Source of the DNA: Pseudomonas putida
GTDB lineage: Bacteria; Pseudomonadota; Gammaproteobacteria; Pseudomonadales; Pseudomonadaceae
Assembly (NCBI RefSeq): GCF_001941965.1
Contig: NZ_MKZO01000058.1
Span: 62,001-126,000, forward strand
Reading direction: 5' to 3'
Length of the DNA: 64,000 bases
Shown: piece by piece, positions 33,366-43,699 of the stretch
How the letters are laid out: the number at the start of each line of letters is the position of its first letter
How positions within the stretch are numbered: the first letter of the stretch is position 1
Notes under the pieces: generated by a model
What the model saw: the letters and a program-made list of their open reading frames with translations, nothing else
What the model was told of the DNA's origin: nothing
Database searches by the model: none
Program-made: the position numbers and the translations under genes

Positions 33366-36236
33366 ATGACACTCGCATCCGGCCCCGTCGGAGTGCCAAT
33401 CGAGGCACGCCGCGGCATTCGCAAGCAATTTGCCACACAGCTGGCGGTTGAGCGTACCCGCCTGTTGTACCAAGGCTCGCTGCTGCCTACCTTGTTCATG
33501 CTGTTGAACGGCCTGGTCTGTGCCTGGCTGCTGTGGAGCCCGCAGCGCTATCTGCTGGTCAGCGTCTGGGTGGTGTGGCTGATGGCGTTGGTCTCGCTGC
33601 GGGTGATCCAGGTCGCGGCCTTCGACGCGGCGATGCCCGATCGACAGGCCAGGCCGCACTGGCGGCGCATGTTCCTGCTGGGCTCGGCGTTCAGCGGGCT
33701 GACTCTGGCCAGTGCGGCGATTGCCCTGGTCCCTGTGGATAACTTCGTGCAGCAGGCCTGGGTCTTTGGCCTGCTCGGTGCCGCCGCGCTCTCTGCCAGC
33801 GTGGCCTATGCCGTGAGTCTTCCGGCCTTCCTCAGCTTTGTCCTGCCGTGCCTGCTGCCGCCGATCGGCTTTCTGTTCTGGAGCGGTGATGAACAGCAAC
33901 AGGGCTGGGGCCTGCTTGGCCTCCTATTGCTGGGCGCCTTGCTGGTGGTGGCCTGGCAGGTCAACCGGCTGATCGAGAACAGCCTGCTGCGGCGCTTCCA
34001 GAACCAGGCGCTGATCGAGCACCTGCAGGCTGCCCATGCCCGCAGCGAACAGTTGAACAAGGCGCTGGGCGCAGAGGTCGAGCAGCGTCGTGGCGCCGAG
34101 GAACAGCTGCGCGAAGCCCAGGCCGGGCTGGAAACCCGGGTTGCCCAGCGCAGCGTCGAGCTGGATGTCGCCAACCAGGCCCTGAGCAAGAGCGAGCAGC
34201 GCCTGGCCCTGGCCCTGGAGGCCAGCGAGCTGGGCCTGTGGGACTGGAACCTGCAAACCGACGAAGTCCACCATACCCAGTTGCGCGAGCTGTTCGGCCT
34301 CAACCCGGATGCGGTCAAGGCCATGCTCGTGCACCTCAAGCCGCGCCTGCACCCGGACGATGTCCCGGCGCTCAAGCGCACCCTGGTCGAGCACCTCAAG
34401 GGCCGGACCGAGGACTACCGCATCGAATACCGTTTCCGCCACAACAACGGCCACTGGTGCTGGATCGAGGACCGCGGCCGCGCCGTGGAACGCGACGAGC
34501 AGGGCCGGGTGGTGCGGATGATCGGGACCCGCCGCGATATCAGCGCGCGCCGTGCCCAGGAGGAACAGCAGCGCCTGGCGGCGACGGTGTTCGAGGCGGC
34601 CAGCGAAGGCATCGCCATTCTCGGTCCCGGCTATGAACTGCTCGCCTTGAACCAGGCCTTCTGCCGCATGACCGGCTACGGCCGCGACGAGTTGCTTGGC
34701 CGTAATGCCCTTGAATTGCCGTGCAGCCTGGATGCGCGGCGGCATTACGGGGCCATCGACCAGGCGTTGGAGCAGAACGGTCGCTGGCAGGGTGAGCTGG
34801 TCGAGGCGCGCAAGGACGGGACACTTTATCCACAGTGGTTGCAGCTCAACGGCGTGTTCGACGCCCGCGGCAAGATCAGCAATGTGGTGGGTTTCTTCAG
34901 CGATCTGTCGGAGCGTCGCGAATCCGAGGAGCGCCTGCGCTACCTTGCCCATTACGACGAACTGACCGGCCTGGCCAACCGCGCCCTGTTCCGCCTGCGC
35001 CTGCTCGAGGCCGGCCAGCGCCTGCGCACCAGCGGGCGCAGCCTGGCGCTGATGCACATCGACCTCGACCGCTTCAAGCTGCTCAACGACAGCCTCGGCC
35101 ATGAAGTCGCCGACCAGTTGCTCAGGCAGATCGCCATGCGCGTCGGCAATGCCATGCCCGAGGCGGACACCGTGGCGCGGCTGTCCGGCGACGAGTTCGT
35201 GGTGCTCTTCGATGGCTACAGCAACCTGTCCAGCCTGGTCCGGGTGGCGACGCGCCTGCTGGAGAAGCTGCGGGTGCCGGTGCGCTTCGACAACCACGAA
35301 CTGGTGATCAGCGCTTCGGTGGGCATCGCCTTGCTCTCGGACCTGAGTGTCGACCTCAATGTGCTGGTCAACCAGGCCAACATGGCCATGCAGCACGCCA
35401 AGCACCTGGGCGGCGACAACTTCCAGTTCTATACCGAGAGCCTGCAGGCCAGCACCCTTGATCGCCTGCAACTGGAAAACCAGCTACGCAAGGCCATCGA
35501 CGAGGGGCAACTGGAGGTCTACTACCAACCCAAGGTGTGCCTGGCCACAGGGCGCATGGATGCTGCCGAGGCGCTGGTGCGCTGGAACCATCCGACCATG
35601 GGCATGGTGCCGCCGGGGGACTTTATCGGGCTGGCGGAAGAGACCGGGCTGATCGCACCCATGGGCGAATTCGTCCTGCGCCAGGCCTGCTGGCAAGCGT
35701 GCGAATGGCAGCGCCAGGGGCTGGAGCCGATCCGCGTGTCGGTGAACCTGTCGGTCTACCAGCTACGCCAGGGCAAGCTGGTCAGCCTGGTGCGCCAGGT
35801 CCTGGAGGAAAGCGGGCTGGCGCCGCACCTGCTGGAGCTGGAACTGACCGAAAGCCAGTTGCTGGACAGCGTCGAGCGCATCATCGCGACCTTCAAGCAA
35901 CTGCATGAGCTGGGGGTGAAGCTGGCGATCGACGACTTCGGCACCGGTTATTCCTCGCTCAGTTATCTGAAACGCCTGCCAGTGGACTACGTGAAGATCG
36001 ACCAGGCCTTTATCCGCGGTCTGAAGGAAGGCAGCGAGGATGCCGCGATTACCCGCGCGATCATCATCATGGCCCACAGCCTGGATTTGATGGTGGTCGC
36101 CGAAGGGGTGGAGACCGAGGATCAGTTGCGCTTCCTGCGCGAGCAGGACTGCGATGAGGTCCAGGGCTACCTGATCAGCCGGCCGGTGCAGGCGGATGCA
36201 CTGGCGCGGCTGTTGAGCGAGCAGACGGTCTGGTAA
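33366..36236 (+). CDS. Membrane PAS-GGDEF-EAL protein (c-di-GMP turnover)
   Basis: A 956-residue inner-membrane protein. About six transmembrane helices span residues 35-205, followed by a coiled coil (about 220-280), two PAS domains (about 285-400 and 405-530), GGDEF (about 535-695) and EAL (about 705-950). The EAL domain keeps EALVRW, VNLS, ELTES, DDFGTGYSSLSYLKRLP, VKID and EGVET, so phosphodiesterase activity is likely. In the GGDEF domain the signature is SGDEF, and the RxxD inhibitory site is PEAD, with Arg lost. Cyclase activity is uncertain; it may instead bind GTP to activate EAL. ATG 33366 has only a weak ribosome site. Confidence 0.92.
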   Translation: MTLASGPVGVPIEARRGIRKQFATQLAVERTRLLYQGSLLPTLFMLLNGLVCAWLLWSPQRYLLVSVWVVWLMALVSLRVIQVAAFDAAMPDRQARPHWRRMFLLGSAFSGLTLASAAIALVPVDNFVQQAWVFGLLGAAALSASVAYAVSLPAFLSFVLPCLLPPIGFLFWSGDEQQQGWGLLGLLLLGALLVVAWQVNRLIENSLLRRFQNQALIEHLQAAHARSEQLNKALGAEVEQRRGAEEQLREAQAGLETRVAQRSVELDVANQALSKSEQRLALALEASELGLWDWNLQTDEVHHTQLRELFGLNPDAVKAMLVHLKPRLHPDDVPALKRTLVEHLKGRTEDYRIEYRFRHNNGHWCWIEDRGRAVERDEQGRVVRMIGTRRDISARRAQEEQQRLAATVFEAASEGIAILGPGYELLALNQAFCRMTGYGRDELLGRNALELPCSLDARRHYGAIDQALEQNGRWQGELVEARKDGTLYPQWLQLNGVFDARGKISNVVGFFSDLSERRESEERLRYLAHYDELTGLANRALFRLRLLEAGQRLRTSGRSLALMHIDLDRFKLLNDSLGHEVADQLLRQIAMRVGNAMPEADTVARLSGDEFVVLFDGYSNLSSLVRVATRLLEKLRVPVRFDNHELVISASVGIALLSDLSVDLNVLVNQANMAMQHAKHLGGDNFQFYTESLQASTLDRLQLENQLRKAIDEGQLEVYYQPKVCLATGRMDAAEALVRWNHPTMGMVPPGDFIGLAEETGLIAPMGEFVLRQACWQACEWQRQGLEPIRVSVNLSVYQLRQGKLVSLVRQVLEESGLAPHLLELELTESQLLDSVERIIATFKQLHELGVKLAIDDFGTGYSSLSYLKRLPVDYVKIDQAFIRGLKEGSEDAAITRAIIIMAHSLDLMVVAEGVETEDQLRFLREQDCDEVQGYLISRPVQADALARLLSEQTVW

Positions 36237-36239
36237 GGC

Positions 36240-37682
36240 TCAGCCGTGCCACTCGCGCCCATGCCGGGCCAGCAGGCTATGGGCCTGGTCCGGCCCGTTG
36301 GTGCCGGCATGGTAGGGCCGCGGGGTCTGGAAGTGTTCCAGCCAGCCCGTGAGGATCGGGTCGATCCAGGCCCAGGCCGCTTCCACCTCGTCGCGGCGCA
36401 TGAACAGCGTCGAGTCGCCATCCAGTACATCCAGCAGCAGGCGCTCGTAGGCGTCCCAGCGGCGGGTCTGGCCGAAGACCTGGGCGAGGTTCAGGTTGAG
36501 CTCCACCGGCTCCAGGCGCATGCCCTTGCCCGGGGTCTTGGTCATCATCTGCAGGCTGATGCGTTCGTCGGGCTGTAGCTGGATCAGCAACTGGTTGGCC
36601 CGGTCGCCCTCGAACAGGCGGTGCGGCACCGGCTTGAACTGGATGACGATCTGCGACGAACGCTTGGCCAGGCGCTTGCCGGTGCGCAGGTAGAACGGCA
36701 CGCCGGCCCAGCGCCAGTTGTTGATATGGGCTTCGACGGCGACGAAGGTCTCGGTGTCGCTGTCGTTGTCCACATCCTTCTCGAAGTAGTAGGCCGGCAC
36801 TTCCTGGCCGCCGATCTTGCCGGCGCTGTACTGGCCGCGCACGGTCTTGTCCTGCACGTCCTGGTCGGTGATCGGCTTGAGGGCGCGGAGGATCTTCACC
36901 TTCTCGTCGCGCACCGCCTCGGCGTCGAACTGCGCCGGCGGCTCCATGGCCACCAGGCAGAGCAGTTGCAGCAGGTGGTTCTGCAGCATGTCGCGGGTGG
37001 CGCCGGCGCGGTCGTAGTAGGCACCGCGGTTCTCGACACCGAGGGTCTCGCACACGCTGATCTGCACATGATCGATCTGGCTGGCGCGCCACACCGGTTC
37101 CAGCAGGGCATTGGCGAAGCGCAGGGCCATGAGGTTCTGCACGGTTTCCTTGCCCAGGTAGTGGTCGATGCGGAACACCTGGGATTCCTCGAACACCGCG
37201 CCAATGGCGCTGTTGATCGCAGTCGCCGATTCCAGGGAGTGGCCGATGGGCTTTTCCAGGACAATGCGCGATTCGCCGTCCACCAGCCCGGCGATGTTCA
37301 GGTGGGTGACGATGGGCACGAACAGGTTGGGCGCCGTCGCCAGGTAGTAGATCCGCGCCAGCCCTCCAGGCTCGCCGAGAAAGTGCGACAGGCGGCCGAA
37401 ATCGGCGCTCTGCGAGGCGTCCATGGAGAAGTAGTCGAGGCGGGTGGAGAAGCGGTCCCAGGTGTCGTCGTCGAAATCGTTGCGGGCGATCTGGGCGCGG
37501 CAGCGGCGCTCTGCAAGCTTTTGAAAACTATTGCGCGGCATCGGGCTGCGGGCCAGGGCGACAATGCGCACCGCCGGGTGCAGGCGACCCTCGCGAAACA
37601 GGTGGTAGAGCGCCGGAAGCAGTTTATGCAGGGCCAGATCACCGGTGCCGCCGAAGACCAGAATGTCACAAGGAATAGTCAA
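36240..37682 (-). CDS. zwf: Glucose-6-phosphate 1-dehydrogenase
   Basis: About 480 residues. It oxidises glucose-6-phosphate to 6-phosphogluconolactone with NADP/NAD, feeding the Entner-Doudoroff and pentose-phosphate routes. It has the coenzyme motif FGGTGDLALHKLLPALY and the substrate site RIDHYLGKETVQNL with the catalytic His downstream. I place the start at TTG 37682 (MTIPCDILVF, the family N-terminus), which has AGGAG at 37693-37697 ten bases away; two GTG codons just upstream are too close to that site. It is divergent from an RpiR/HexR-like regulator across a HexR-type palindrome. Pseudomonads have several zwf paralogues and this one is not linked to pgl-eda here. Confidence 0.94.
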   Translation of the reverse strand: MTIPCDILVFGGTGDLALHKLLPALYHLFREGRLHPAVRIVALARSPMPRNSFQKLAERRCRAQIARNDFDDDTWDRFSTRLDYFSMDASQSADFGRLSHFLGEPGGLARIYYLATAPNLFVPIVTHLNIAGLVDGESRIVLEKPIGHSLESATAINSAIGAVFEESQVFRIDHYLGKETVQNLMALRFANALLEPVWRASQIDHVQISVCETLGVENRGAYYDRAGATRDMLQNHLLQLLCLVAMEPPAQFDAEAVRDEKVKILRALKPITDQDVQDKTVRGQYSAGKIGGQEVPAYYFEKDVDNDSDTETFVAVEAHINNWRWAGVPFYLRTGKRLAKRSSQIVIQFKPVPHRLFEGDRANQLLIQLQPDERISLQMMTKTPGKGMRLEPVELNLNLAQVFGQTRRWDAYERLLLDVLDGDSTLFMRRDEVEAAWAWIDPILTGWLEHFQTPRPYHAGTNGPDQAHSLLARHGREWHG

Positions 37683-37727
37683 ACCCACCACACTCCTGTC
37701 TCGTTTAGCTGGGCGGTTCGCCGGTCA

Positions 37728-37742
37728 TGTAGTATAACTACA
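37728..37742. promoter_or_regulatory. HexR-type palindromic operator
   Basis: TGTAGTATAACTACA is a perfect 15-bp palindrome with a 3-base centre, and its complement resembles the HexR site (TTGT-N7-8-ACAA type). It lies between zwf (46 bp from the chosen start) and the RpiR-family gene (44 bp), so one site may control both. Confidence 0.75.
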
Positions 37743-37785
37743 AGATTGCTACAACCGGCCAGCCGATCATAACCGAGTCCAGCCA

Positions 37786-38652
37786 TTGAATCTGTTGCAA
37801 CACATCGCCCAGTCGCGCCACCTGCTGCGCAAGTCGGAACTCAAGGTTGCCGATCACGTCCTGCTTGACCCTGCGGCGGTCATGCATAGCTCCATGGCTG
37901 ACCTGGCTCACAGCGTCGGCATCAGCGAACCGACCATCGTGCGTTTCTGCCGGGCCATTGGCTGCTCGGGCTTCCAGGACCTGAAACTCAAGCTGGCGCA
38001 AAGCCTGGCCGCTGGTGCCAGTTTTGGCCAGTTCGCGATCCATGAAGACGACTCGGTCGCCGACTACAGCCTGAAGATCTTCGACACCACCCTGCATACC
38101 CTGATGGAAGTGCGCGAGCACCTCGATCCGGAGGCCCTGCAGCGCGCCGTGACCGCCATGGCCCAGGCCCAGCGGGTCGAGTTCTATGGGTTCGGTGCGT
38201 CGGGTGCGGTGGCGGCGGATGCCCAGCACAAGTTCTTCCGCCTGCTGCTCAGCGCGGCGGCCTATTCCGACCCGCACATGCAGGCGATGTCGGCGGTGAC
38301 GTTGAAGCCGGGTGATGTGGCGGTGTGCATCTCGCAGTCCGGTCGCTCCAAGGACCTGCTGATCACCGCGAACATCGTGCGTGAAAGCGGCGCCAACCTG
38401 ATCACCCTGTGCCCGAGCCAGACCCCGCTGGCCGAGCTGTCGACGGTCAACCTGGCCATCGACGTGCATGAAGACACCGAGATCTACACCCCGCTGACCT
38501 CGCGGATCGCCCACCTGGTGGTGATCGACGTGCTGGCGATGGGCGTGGCCATGGCCCGTGGGCCGAGCTTGGTCAATCACTTGAAGAGTGTGAAGCGCAG
38601 TTTGCGTAGCCTGCGGCTTTCGCCGAAGTCCTTGAAGAACATGGAAGACTGA
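37786..38652 (+). CDS. RpiR/HexR-family sugar-phosphate regulator
   Basis: A 288-residue regulator with an N-terminal RpiR winged-helix domain (residues 1-77, ADLAHSVGISEPTIVRFCRAIGC) and a C-terminal SIS domain (about 120-255, FYGFGASGAVAADAQHKFFR and CISQSGRSKDLLI) that binds a sugar phosphate. It resembles HexR but is a distinct paralogue. The start is TTG 37786; the first ATG (residue 33) would cut the DNA-binding domain. Divergence from zwf suggests local control of glucose catabolism through the palindrome between them; autoregulation is inference. Confidence 0.9.
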   Translation: MNLLQHIAQSRHLLRKSELKVADHVLLDPAAVMHSSMADLAHSVGISEPTIVRFCRAIGCSGFQDLKLKLAQSLAAGASFGQFAIHEDDSVADYSLKIFDTTLHTLMEVREHLDPEALQRAVTAMAQAQRVEFYGFGASGAVAADAQHKFFRLLLSAAAYSDPHMQAMSAVTLKPGDVAVCISQSGRSKDLLITANIVRESGANLITLCPSQTPLAELSTVNLAIDVHEDTEIYTPLTSRIAHLVVIDVLAMGVAMARGPSLVNHLKSVKRSLRSLRLSPKSLKNMED

Positions 38653-38673
38653 TCGTCATTCTGTGTCGTTCTT

Positions 38674-38753
38674 GAGGGCCTCATCGCTGGCAAGCCAGCT
38701 CCCACAGGTTACGCGATCCCTGTGGGAGCTGGCTTGCCAGCGATGAGGCCCTC
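38674..38753. repeat. REP palindrome pair
   Basis: Two inverted P. putida-type REP copies, with GAGGGCCTCATCGCTGGC and its complement at the outer ends, separated by 12 bp. They lie 20 bp after the regulator stop. Confidence 0.92.
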
Positions 38754-38865
38754 GAACATTTCATCACCCTTAACACCCCTGTCACCCTCCCGCCGTCAAA
38801 CCGTCAACTTCGCGATTCAGTCTGAAACTCCCGTAAGCGTAAGCACTCGATCAGGGAGATATGAA

Positions 38866-39084
38866 ATGGCTCGTGACTTCGATGGCTCGTATCAACCCAG
38901 CGCCAAATCCCGCAAGCAGCAGGAAAAAGACCAGCGTCGCATGGAATACCGCCGCGCGATCGAAAGCTATTCCGAACAGCGCCGGCTGCTTCAGGACATC
39001 ACCGATTTCGGCGATCTGCAAAGCTTCAACGTATGGCAGGTGTCGGCGGCAGAACCCCGGAGAAGCGCTCAACAAGCCCGCTGA
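38866..39084 (+). CDS. Small highly charged protein (PA3496-like)
   Basis: A 72-residue hydrophilic protein rich in Arg, Lys, Glu and Gln (SRKQQEKDQRRMEYRRAIESYSEQRRLLQDI), probably one long helix. It resembles a small Pseudomonas family annotated around PA3496, whose role is not established. ATG 38866 has AGGGAGA at 38853-38859, a good ribosome site. The last 59 bp overlap the 3' end of the convergent pycR gene, an unusually long tail-to-tail overlap. Confidence 0.7.
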   Translation: MARDFDGSYQPSAKSRKQQEKDQRRMEYRRAIESYSEQRRLLQDITDFGDLQSFNVWQVSAAEPRRSAQQAR

Positions 39085-39967
39085 TCTGTGCACGTTCGCT
39101 ACGAATGAACGCAAGAAAGGCCAAGGCCACCGGCGATTGCCGCTTGGCCTTGGATTGCACCACGCACCAGCTGCGATACAGCGGCAGTTCCTCCACCGGT
39201 AGCTCGCGCAACACCCCGGTGGCCAGTTCCAGGTTCAGCGCATGACGGGTCAGCAGGGCAATGCCCAAACCCGCAATGACGCATTCGCGCTGGGCATCGG
39301 CCGAGGCCACTTCCAGCGTCTGGGTGAAGTGCACGCGCTTCTCCTTGAAGTACTCCTCGCAGGCCTTGCGCGTGCCCGAGCCCTGCTCGCGGACCAGCAG
39401 GGTATGCGGCTCCAGGTCCTGCAGGCGCAGGCTGTCCAGCCTGCACAGCGGATGATCCGGCGGGGCGACGGCGACAATGGGGTTGTTGAGGAACGGCAGG
39501 AACTCCAGGCCCATGTCCTGCGGGACCATGGACATGATGATCAGGTCGTCGCGGTTGTCGGAAAGACGGCGGATCGCCTGGGCCCGGTTGACCACGGTCA
39601 GGGTCAGGTTGACCTCCGGATGCAGCTTCTTGAACGCCGCGAACAGGTGCGGCACGAAGTACTTGGCGCTGGACTCCACCGCCAGCTTCAACTGGCCCTG
39701 CAGCGAGCCCTGCATGTCGGACAGCTGCATGTCGAGGCTTTCCAGGCGGCCAAAGATGTCGCGGCTGGCGCGCTGCAGGGCTTCGGCGGCCTCGGTCAGG
39801 TAAAGCTTTTTGCCGACATATTCGAAAAGCGGCTGGCCGACCAGTTCTTCCAACTGGCGGATCTGTAGACTTACGGCGGGTTGCGTCAGCGCCATCTCCT
39901 CTGCCGCCCGGCTGTACGAACGCAAATCACACACTTCATTGAAGATCTGCAATTGACGCAATGTCAT
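39026..39967 (-). CDS. pycR: LysR-family regulator of pyruvate carboxylase (PycR-like)
   Basis: A 313-residue LysR-type regulator. The N-terminal winged helix (residues 2-60, LRQLQIFNEVCDLRSYSRAAEEMALTQPAVSLQIRQLE) is followed by a helical linker and a two-lobed effector domain. It is divergent from pycA across a 210-bp, AT-rich region, the arrangement known for PycR in P. aeruginosa, so it likely controls pycAB. ATG 39967 gives the typical MTLRQLQ start; ATG 39973 is possible. Its 3' end overlaps the small charged-protein gene on the other strand. The ligand is unknown. Confidence 0.87.
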   Translation of the reverse strand: MTLRQLQIFNEVCDLRSYSRAAEEMALTQPAVSLQIRQLEELVGQPLFEYVGKKLYLTEAAEALQRASRDIFGRLESLDMQLSDMQGSLQGQLKLAVESSAKYFVPHLFAAFKKLHPEVNLTLTVVNRAQAIRRLSDNRDDLIIMSMVPQDMGLEFLPFLNNPIVAVAPPDHPLCRLDSLRLQDLEPHTLLVREQGSGTRKACEEYFKEKRVHFTQTLEVASADAQRECVIAGLGIALLTRHALNLELATGVLRELPVEELPLYRSWCVVQSKAKRQSPVALAFLAFIRSERAQISGLVERFSGVLPPTPAIR

Positions 39968-40177
39968 ACGCATCAATGACTTACGCACGTTATCCCCAGC
40001 CCTGTGAAAAACCTTGTTACCGCACTATAAGCAATTGCTAATGGAGCCCCTAATAATTATTGATTTTTGTTTATTCACACACGGCGCTAGGGTGATTGCA
40101 CGACTGGCCAGGTGATTCTGGTCACGCGCCGACCCGCCAATTCGGGTCGATTGTCCAGCGGCTTTGGGAAGACTCCA
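39968..40177. promoter_or_regulatory. pycR-pycA divergent control region
   Basis: AT-rich relative to its flanks, with two short perfect palindromes, AGCAATTGCT (40029-40038) and AATAATTATT (40052-40061). It likely holds both promoters and the PycR site; I cannot assign exact boxes. No small gene was seen. Confidence 0.5.
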
Positions 40178-41593
<1,416 letters not shown>

Positions 41594-41598
41594 ATACA

Positions 41599-41663
41599 GC
41601 TGCAAGCTGCAAGCCACAAGCGATAAGACGAAGCAGATCGGCTTTGTCTTGCAACTTGCAGCT
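41599..41663. repeat. Imperfect inverted repeat between pycA and pycB
   Basis: AGCTGCAAGCTGCAAG near the left end pairs with CTTGCAACTTGCAGCT near the right end with one mismatch, making a stem of about 15 bp around roughly 34 bases. It is of the dispersed TGCAAGCTGCAAG type seen in pseudomonads and may set the ratio of the two subunits' mRNAs. Confidence 0.75.
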
Positions 41664-41691
41664 TAAAGCTTGTCGCTAAGAGGAGATAAAA

Positions 41692-43500
41692 ATGTCCAAG
41701 AAGATCTTTGTTACTGACACTATCCTGCGCGACGCTCACCAGTCCCTGCTGGCCACCCGCATGCGCACCGAAGACATGCTTCCGATCTGCGACAAGCTCG
41801 ACAAGGTCGGCTACTGGTCGCTGGAAGTCTGGGGCGGCGCGACCTTTGACGCCTGCGTGCGCTTCCTCAAGGAAGACCCGTGGGAGCGCCTGCGCAAGCT
41901 GCGCGCTGCGCTGCCCAACACCCGCCTGCAGATGCTCCTGCGCGGCCAGAACCTGCTGGGCTACCGCCACTACAGCGACGACGTGGTCAAGGCCTTCGTC
42001 GCCAAGGCGGCGGTCAACGGCATCGACGTGTTCCGCATTTTCGACGCCATGAACGACGTGCGTAACCTGCGCGTCGCCATCGAAGCGGTCAAGGCCGCCG
42101 GCAAGCACGCCCAGGGCACCATCGCCTACACCACCAGCCCGGTGCATACCATCGACGCCTTCGTTGCCCAGGCCAAGCAGATGGAAGCCATGGGTTGCGA
42201 CTCGGTGGCGATCAAGGACATGGCCGGCCTGCTGACCCCGTTCGCCACCGGCGAGCTGGTCAAGGCGCTGAAGGCCGAGCAATCGCTGCCGGTGTTCATC
42301 CACTCCCACGACACCGCCGGCCTGGCCGCGATGTGCCAGCTGAAAGCGGTCGAGAACGGCGCCGACCATATCGACACCGCCATCTCCAGCTTCGCCTGGG
42401 GCACCAGCCACCCGGGTACCGAATCGATGGTCGCCGCGCTCAAGGGCAGCGAGTTCGACACCGGCCTGGACCTGGAACTGCTGCAGGAAATCGGCCTGTA
42501 CTTTTACGCCGTGCGCAAGAAGTACCACCAGTTCGAAAGCGAATTCACCTCGGTGGACACCCGCGTCCAGGTCAACCAGGTGCCAGGCGGCATGATTTCC
42601 AACCTGGCCAACCAGCTCAAGGAGCAGGGTGCCCTCAACCGCATGAACGAAGTGCTGGCGGAAATCCCGCGGGTGCGTGAAGACCTCGGCTTCCCGCCGC
42701 TGGTCACCCCGACCTCGCAGATCGTCGGCACCCAGGCTTTCTTCAACGTGCTGGCCGGCGAGCGCTACAAGACCATCACCAACGAAGTGAAGCTGTACCT
42801 GCAAGGCGGTTACGGCAAGGCCCCGGGCGTGGTCAACGAACAACTGCGGCGCCAGGCCATCGGCAGCGAAGAGGTCATCGACGTGCGTCCGGCCGACCTG
42901 CTCAAGCCGGAAATGACCAAGCTGCGTGCCGACATCGGCAGCCTGGCCAAGTCGGAAGAAGACGTGCTGACCTTCGCCATGTTCCCGGACATCGGGCGCA
43001 AGTTCCTCGAAGAACGCGAAGCCGGCACCCTGACCCCTGAAGTGCTGCTGCCGATTCCGGAAGCCGGCGCAGTGGCCTCGGCCGGTGGCGAAGGCGTACC
43101 GACCGAGTTCGTCATCGACGTCCACGGCGAGACCTACCGCGTCGACATCACCGGTGTTGGCGTCAAGGCCGAAGGCAAGCGTCACTTCTACCTGTCCATC
43201 GACGGCATGCCGGAAGAAGTGGTGTTCGAACCGCTCAACGAATTCGTCGGCGGTGGCGGCAGCAAGCGCAAGCAGGCCAGCGAGCCGGGCCATATCAGCA
43301 CTTCCATGCCGGGCAACATCGTCGATGTGCTGGTCAAGGAAGGTGATGTGGTCAAGGCCGGTCAGGCTGTGCTGATCACCGAAGCGATGAAGATGGAAAC
43401 CGAAGTGCAATCGCCGATCGCCGGCAAGGTTGCCGCCATCCACATCGCCAAGGGCGACCGCGTGAATCCGGGCGAAATCCTCATCGAGATCGAAGGCTGA
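41692..43500 (+). CDS. pycB: Pyruvate carboxylase subunit B (carboxyltransferase plus biotin carrier)
   Basis: A 602-residue protein related to oxaloacetate decarboxylase alpha (oadA). The TIM-barrel carboxyltransferase domain (about 1-300) has DTILRDAHQSLLATRMRT and the metal site HSHDTAGLAAM. A central PYC_OADA domain (about 310-490) is followed by a linker GGGGSKRKQ and a biotinyl carrier domain (about 530-602) with the biotin-lysine motif EAMKMETEV. It transfers CO2 from biotin to pyruvate. AGGAG lies upstream of ATG 41692. No oadB/G genes follow, which supports carboxylase rather than sodium-pump decarboxylase function. Confidence 0.95.
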   Translation: MSKKIFVTDTILRDAHQSLLATRMRTEDMLPICDKLDKVGYWSLEVWGGATFDACVRFLKEDPWERLRKLRAALPNTRLQMLLRGQNLLGYRHYSDDVVKAFVAKAAVNGIDVFRIFDAMNDVRNLRVAIEAVKAAGKHAQGTIAYTTSPVHTIDAFVAQAKQMEAMGCDSVAIKDMAGLLTPFATGELVKALKAEQSLPVFIHSHDTAGLAAMCQLKAVENGADHIDTAISSFAWGTSHPGTESMVAALKGSEFDTGLDLELLQEIGLYFYAVRKKYHQFESEFTSVDTRVQVNQVPGGMISNLANQLKEQGALNRMNEVLAEIPRVREDLGFPPLVTPTSQIVGTQAFFNVLAGERYKTITNEVKLYLQGGYGKAPGVVNEQLRRQAIGSEEVIDVRPADLLKPEMTKLRADIGSLAKSEEDVLTFAMFPDIGRKFLEEREAGTLTPEVLLPIPEAGAVASAGGEGVPTEFVIDVHGETYRVDITGVGVKAEGKRHFYLSIDGMPEEVVFEPLNEFVGGGGSKRKQASEPGHISTSMPGNIVDVLVKEGDVVKAGQAVLITEAMKMETEVQSPIAGKVAAIHIAKGDRVNPGEILIEIEG

Positions 43501-43533
43501 GACAGCCTTCGGCGGTAAACGGTTAACCTCATT

Positions 43534-43559
43534 GGGGAGCGAATTGCTCCCCTTTTTTT
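43534..43559 (+). terminator. Intrinsic terminator of pycAB
   Basis: GGGGAGC (43534-43540) and GCTCCCC (43546-43552) form a 7-bp stem with a 5-base loop, followed by seven T. It lies 34 bp after the pycB stop. Confidence 0.95.
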
Positions 43560-43570
43560 ATTATCATGAT

Positions 43571-43669
43571 CTGCATTTAAATGCAGTTATGTAGTCTGAT
43601 TTTTCATTTTTCTGCATTTTAATACAGATATTGGCCGTCTTCGCCTCGCTGAATTGCACTATATTGCAG
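43571..43669. promoter_or_regulatory. Three tandem palindromic operators upstream of hipA-hipB
   Basis: Three 16-bp sites of one pattern: CTGCATTTAAATGCAG (43571-43586, perfect palindrome), CTGCATTTTAATACAG (43612-43627) and TTGCACTATATTGCAG (43654-43669). Centres are 41 and 42 bp apart, about four helical turns, so bound dimers would lie on one face. They end 30 bp before the hipA ATG, as expected of HipB autoregulatory operators. Confidence 0.85.
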
Positions 43670-43699
43670 ATCAGCCAGTTCAAGCTGATAGAGGCCGCC

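Noticed and set aside
41692-43500. Sodium-pumping oxaloacetate decarboxylase alpha subunit
   Set aside because: No beta or gamma subunit genes are adjacent and the biotin carboxylase gene precedes it, which fits two-subunit pyruvate carboxylase.
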